Assembly: GCA_036505735.1 (NCBI GenBank)
Contig: DASXSZ010000077.1
Span: forward strand, 1-25,430
Reading direction: 5' to 3'
Length of the DNA stretch: 25,430 nt
Origin: DASUPK01 sp036505735
GTDB lineage: Bacteria; Actinomycetota; Thermoleophilia; Solirubrobacterales; 70-9
The notes beneath the pieces were generated by a model. The model did no database searches and was not told the DNA's origin. It saw nothing but the letters and a program-made list of their open reading frames with translations. The position numbers and the translations under genes are program-made. Position 1 is the stretch's first letter. Each line of letters begins with the position of its first letter. Shown in pieces: positions 23,130 to 25,430 of this stretch.

Positions 23130-23202
23130 GCGGATGTAGCTCACCTGGTAGAGCGCCAGCTTCCCAAGCTGGAGGTAGCGGGTTCAAGTCCCGTCATCCG
23201 CT
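23130..23202 (+). tRNA. tRNA-Gly (anticodon CCC)
   Basis: A 73-nt tRNA with a complete cloverleaf. The acceptor stem is GCGGATG/CATCCGC with discriminator T. The D arm is GCTC/GAGC. The anticodon stem CCAGC/GCTGG has loop TTCCCAA, giving anticodon CCC at 23163-23165 (position 34 of the tRNA), which reads GGG. The T arm is GCGGG-TTCAAGT-CCCGT (one G-T pair). CCA is not encoded. The last 9 bases overlap the end of the dehydratase gene on the other strand. Confidence 0.95.
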
Positions 23203-24171
23203 TTCGGCCGTGGCGGGCCTGACCTCCGGATGCGCGCCGTACCAGTCGAGGGTTCGCCGGATGCCCTCGCGAAGCTCGACCCGGGGCTCCCAGCCGATCT
23301 CTTTGCGGATCTTGGTCGAGTCGAGGTACTGGCGCTCGATCTCCCCGCTCGGGGTCCCGGCACCCTGGTAGTCGGGCTCGACATGGTGAGGCCCGACCTC
23401 GCAGATCAGGTCCACCACCTCGCGGACGGGATGCGGCCGCCCCCAGCCGGCGTTGAAGGCCTCGCCGGCACCGCGGCCGCCGGCCAGCGCCTCGGCGATC
23501 GCGAGATAGGCGCCGGCGGCATCCTCGACGTAGAGGAAGTCGCGCTCCGGTGAGCCGTCCGAGCGGATGATGGGGCGGCGGCCGTCGAGCACTGCGGTCA
23601 CCGTCTCGGGGATCAGCCGGGAGAAGTTCCGGTCGCCGCCGCCGTAGATGTTGGCGAGGCGGGTGACAGCCACCGGCAGACGGTGGGTGTGCCAGTAGCT
23701 CCGGGCGATCAGATCGGCGGCGGCCTTTGAGACGTCATAGGGGAAGACGGGCTGGAGGGCCGAGCCCTCGGTGTACGGCAGGTCCTCATGCCGCCCGTAG
23801 GCCTTGTCGGACGAGGCGACGACGACGACCTCGATCCCGGCCTCCCGGCACGCCTCCAGCATTTCCCAGGTCCCCTGGATGTTGATCTCGAAGGTCGAGA
23901 CGGGGGAGGCGTTCGCGTCGCCGACGATCGCCCGGGCGGCGAGGTGGAAGACGGCGTCGATCGAGGTCTCGCGGAGCAGCCCGACGACGAGGTCGCGGTC
24001 GCGCAGGTCGCCGACGACGTCGTTGACATCTGCAGCGATTCCGAGCAGCTCGAGCCCGCTCGGCGAGGCCACGTCGCGATCGAGGGAGGTCACCTCGGCG
24101 CCCGAGGAGAGCAGCGCCTTCGCCAGCCAGGATGCGGCGAACCCCCGCGCTCCGGTCACCAGGGCCCTCAT
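23194..24171 (-). CDS. CDP-glucose 4,6-dehydratase-like extended SDR
   Basis: A 325-residue NAD-dependent sugar-nucleotide dehydratase/epimerase. The N-terminal dinucleotide motif TGARGFAASWLAKAL resembles the GxTGFxGSWL of RfbG-type CDP-glucose 4,6-dehydratases. The catalytic set is SSDKAYG and YDVSK (Tyr-x3-Lys). LANIYGGGDRNFSRLIPE and RDFLYVEDAAGAYL follow. The upstream rfbF-like gene overlaps it by 4 bases (ATGA), which supports CDP-D-glucose as substrate and CDP-4-keto-6-deoxyglucose as product for deoxysugar synthesis. A UDP- or GDP-sugar enzyme cannot be excluded. Its 3' end (codons ESG and stop) uses the tRNA-Gly acceptor-stem DNA on the opposite strand. Confidence 0.86.
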   Translation of the reverse strand: MRALVTGARGFAASWLAKALLSSGAEVTSLDRDVASPSGLELLGIAADVNDVVGDLRDRDLVVGLLRETSIDAVFHLAARAIVGDANASPVSTFEINIQGTWEMLEACREAGIEVVVVASSDKAYGRHEDLPYTEGSALQPVFPYDVSKAAADLIARSYWHTHRLPVAVTRLANIYGGGDRNFSRLIPETVTAVLDGRRPIIRSDGSPERDFLYVEDAAGAYLAIAEALAGGRGAGEAFNAGWGRPHPVREVVDLICEVGPHHVEPDYQGAGTPSGEIERQYLDSTKIRKEIGWEPRVELREGIRRTLDWYGAHPEVRPATAESG

Positions 24172-24914
24172 CTGGCGGGCTGATCGCTCCGGACGCGCCA
24201 GGGCGGCTCGCCGGAGTCCCAGAGGTCGTTGAGCAGGACGGCGTCCTTGTAGGTGTCCATGCAGTCCCAGAACCCTCCGTGCCGGTAGGCGCGCAGCTGC
24301 CCGTCGGCGGCGAGGCGCTCGAGCGGCTCGCGCTCCAGGACGCTGTCGTCGGCCAGGTAGTCGAAGACGCCGGGCTCGAAGCAGAAGAAGCCGCCGTTGA
24401 TCCAGCTGTCGACCCGGGGCTTCTCATGGAAGCCGCGAACAATGCCATCTTCATCCAGGTCCGCGATCCCGTACTGCAGCTCTGGGCGAACCACGGTCAT
24501 CGTCGCCAGCCCGCCCGCCTCGCGGTGGAAGTCGGCCAGCGCACCCAAGTCGATGTCCGCGACGCCGTCGGCGTAAGTGATGGAGAAGGCCTCGCCACCG
24601 ATCCGCCCCCGCGCGGCTTTGATCCGGCCGCCCGTCGGGGTGTCGAGTCCGGTGTCGAGGCAGCTCACCTCGACGCGGTCGGGCCAAGGGCTCCTCTCGA
24701 CCCAGCTCCGGATCTGCTCGCCCTTGTAGCCGGTCAGCAACAGGAAGCGGGAGAAGCCCTGTCGGCTGTAGATCGAGATCACGTGCCAGAGGATCGGGTG
24801 GCCCCCGATCTCGACGAGCGCCTTCGGGATCGACTCGGTTCGCTCGCTCAGACGGGTCCCCCGCCCGCCGCAGAGGATTACGACCGGCTCCAGCGCTACC
24901 TCCCCGTCAGTCAC
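24168..24914 (-). CDS. rfbF: Glucose-1-phosphate cytidylyltransferase (RfbF-like)
   Basis: A 248-residue nucleotidyltransferase making CDP-glucose from CTP and glucose-1-phosphate. The nucleotide loop is CGGRGTRLSERTESIPKALVEIGGHPILWH. RfbF-specific segments are visible: TGYKGEQI, DTGLDTPTGGRIK, TYADGVADID, EKPRVDSWINGGFFCFEP, EREPLERLAADGQL and GFWDCMDTYKDAVLL near the end. The length fits the family. The GTG at 24914 (MTDGEVALEP) is preferred, with GAGAAT 7 nt upstream as a weak leaderless -10; the alternative GTG at 24944 adds 10 residues. It forms an operon with the dehydratase, giving the first two steps of CDP-deoxyhexose synthesis for a surface glycan. Confidence 0.9.
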   Translation of the reverse strand: MTDGEVALEPVVILCGGRGTRLSERTESIPKALVEIGGHPILWHVISIYSRQGFSRFLLLTGYKGEQIRSWVERSPWPDRVEVSCLDTGLDTPTGGRIKAARGRIGGEAFSITYADGVADIDLGALADFHREAGGLATMTVVRPELQYGIADLDEDGIVRGFHEKPRVDSWINGGFFCFEPGVFDYLADDSVLEREPLERLAADGQLRAYRHGGFWDCMDTYKDAVLLNDLWDSGEPPWRVRSDQPAR

Positions 24915-24934
24915 GGCGTTGATTCTCGCATTGC

Positions 24935-24940
24935 GATAAT
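24935..24940 (+). promoter_or_regulatory. Possible -10 element for ccmE
   Basis: GATAAT lies 9 nt before the GTG at 24950, implying a leader of 0-3 nt. No Shine-Dalgarno is present. The spacing is slightly longer than in the other leaderless genes, so this is tentative. Confidence 0.35.
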
Positions 24941-24949
24941 CCACAGTCC

Positions 24950-25357
24950 GTGGATCCCTCCCGGAAGCGCAAGATCCGCCTGATCGTGGCGCTCTCGGCG
25001 GCCGCCCTGCTCGCCGCCGGACTCGTCTACACGTCGTTCTCCGCCTCGACCGAGGCGAAGCAACCCTCGCAGCTCCTGCAAGCCGACCCCAACGGGACCT
25101 ACGAACTGACGGGAATGGTGGTCCCCGGGTCGATCAAGCACTCGGGCGATCAGCTCGACTTCCGGATCTCGGACCGCGACGGGTCCGACCCGATCCCGGT
25201 CCGCTACACCGGGACGGTGCCCGACCCCTTCCGTGAGGGCCGCGAGGTGATCGTCACGGGCAAGCTCCAGGACGGGACATTCGTCGGGGAGCGGGACAGC
25301 CTGATCACCAAGTGCCCGTCCAAGTTCACCACCACCACGCCGGGGCGGTCCAGCTGA
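24950..25357 (+). CDS. ccmE: Cytochrome c maturation haem chaperone CcmE, Cys-type
   Basis: A 135-residue haem chaperone. A basic N-terminus (RKRKIR) and one anchor helix (about 9-25) are followed by the OB-fold domain (TYELTGMVVPGSIKHSG, DFRISDRDG, IPVRYTGTVPDPFREGREVIVTGKL). The haem-binding HxxxY of proteobacterial CcmE is replaced by C122-P-S-K-F126, a CxxxY-like variant with Phe in place of Tyr. Cys-type CcmE proteins are known from sulphate reducers and archaea. The short tail after the motif is Thr-rich. The probable ccmF gene follows with overlap. Start GTG at 24950 chosen from the anchor topology. Confidence 0.88.
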   Translation: MDPSRKRKIRLIVALSAAALLAAGLVYTSFSASTEAKQPSQLLQADPNGTYELTGMVVPGSIKHSGDQLDFRISDRDGSDPIPVRYTGTVPDPFREGREVIVTGKLQDGTFVGERDSLITKCPSKFTTTTPGRSS

Positions 25358-25430
25358 CGGTTCTCGGCTCCGCACTGCTCGCCGCCGCGCTGCTGGCCGC
25401 GCTCTTCGCGGCCGGGTCGGCCGTCTACGG
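25312..25430 (+). CDS. Probable CcmF, N-terminal fragment (runs off the window)
   Basis: A frame open to the window end encodes a hydrophobic segment, LGSALLAAALLAALFAAGSAVY, suited to the first membrane helix of CcmF, the haem lyase subunit that normally follows ccmE. Two starts are possible: GTG at 25312, overlapping ccmE by 46 bases and adding MPVQVHHHHAGAVQ, or CTG at 25354 in CTGA at the ccmE stop. Only position and hydrophobicity support the assignment, because the diagnostic WWD domain is outside the window. Confidence 0.5.
   Translation, partial: MPVQVHHHHAGAVQLTVLGSALLAAALLAALFAAGSAVY

Noticed and set aside
23130..24950. Integrated element bounded by tRNA-Gly
   Set aside because: No integrase, no repeat of the tRNA 3' end at the far boundary, and no shift in base composition.

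Overview
The window is GC-rich, densely coding bacterial chromosome. Most genes abut or overlap by 1-8 bases, GTG starts are common, and several genes look leaderless. The glycolytic cluster next to uvrC-rapZ, a small Ser/Thr kinase, actinobacterial-type CcmH and ArgRS sequences, and a TadE/Rv3654c-like N-terminus all point to Actinomycetota. A deep lineage such as Thermoleophilia (Solirubrobacterales-like) is my inference from these features; no database search was possible. I see no insertion sequence, phage gene, CRISPR array or attachment-site repeat.

Layout. 1-4.7 kb: a large cell-wall protein joining a TadE/TadG-like membrane anchor, a VanY-type DD-carboxypeptidase and a lytic transglycosylase domain; convergent to it, an orphan LivK-type lipoprotein; then a MaoC-like hydratase, a plastocyanin-like lipoprotein and a crotonase-family protein. 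4.8-9.8 kb: uvrC-rapZ, an ABC-2 exporter pair and a VOC/glyoxalase protein. 9.87-14.4 kb: a glycolytic operon gap-pgk-tpiA-gpmI with overlapping junctions. 14.4-16.2 kb: hsp20 with its own canonical promoter and a very strong Shine-Dalgarno, then tgt, whose start codon is a puzzle. 16.2-18.7 kb, minus strand: a phosphoesterase, and a leaderless Thr-rich lipoprotein overlapping a membrane Ser/Thr kinase. 18.7-22.1 kb, plus strand: Ste24-type M48 protease, rlmH, argS. 22.1-25.4 kb: cytochrome c maturation genes (ccmH and a ResA/CcmG thioredoxin on minus, ccmE and the start of a probable ccmF on plus), separated by tRNA-Gly(CCC) and two CDP-sugar genes (rfbF- and rfbG-like).

Functional themes. 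Central glycolysis from glyceraldehyde-3-phosphate to 2-phosphoglycerate is encoded in one run. Haem attachment to exported c-type cytochromes is supported by ccmE/F/H plus the thioredoxin. The fusion protein, the lipoproteins, the kinase and CDP-hexose synthesis relate to the envelope. The most striking regulatory pattern is that at least six genes, and probably more, have a TANNNT -10 box exactly 7 nt before the start codon (leaderless mRNAs), while hsp20, gap, the crotonase gene and the cupredoxin gene have clear Shine-Dalgarno sites.

Most unusual protein-level observations: ArgRS with both histidines of HIGH missing, a Cys-type CcmE ending CxxxF, a tgt gene whose conserved N-terminus extends upstream of any normal start codon, and the three-part wall-enzyme fusion.
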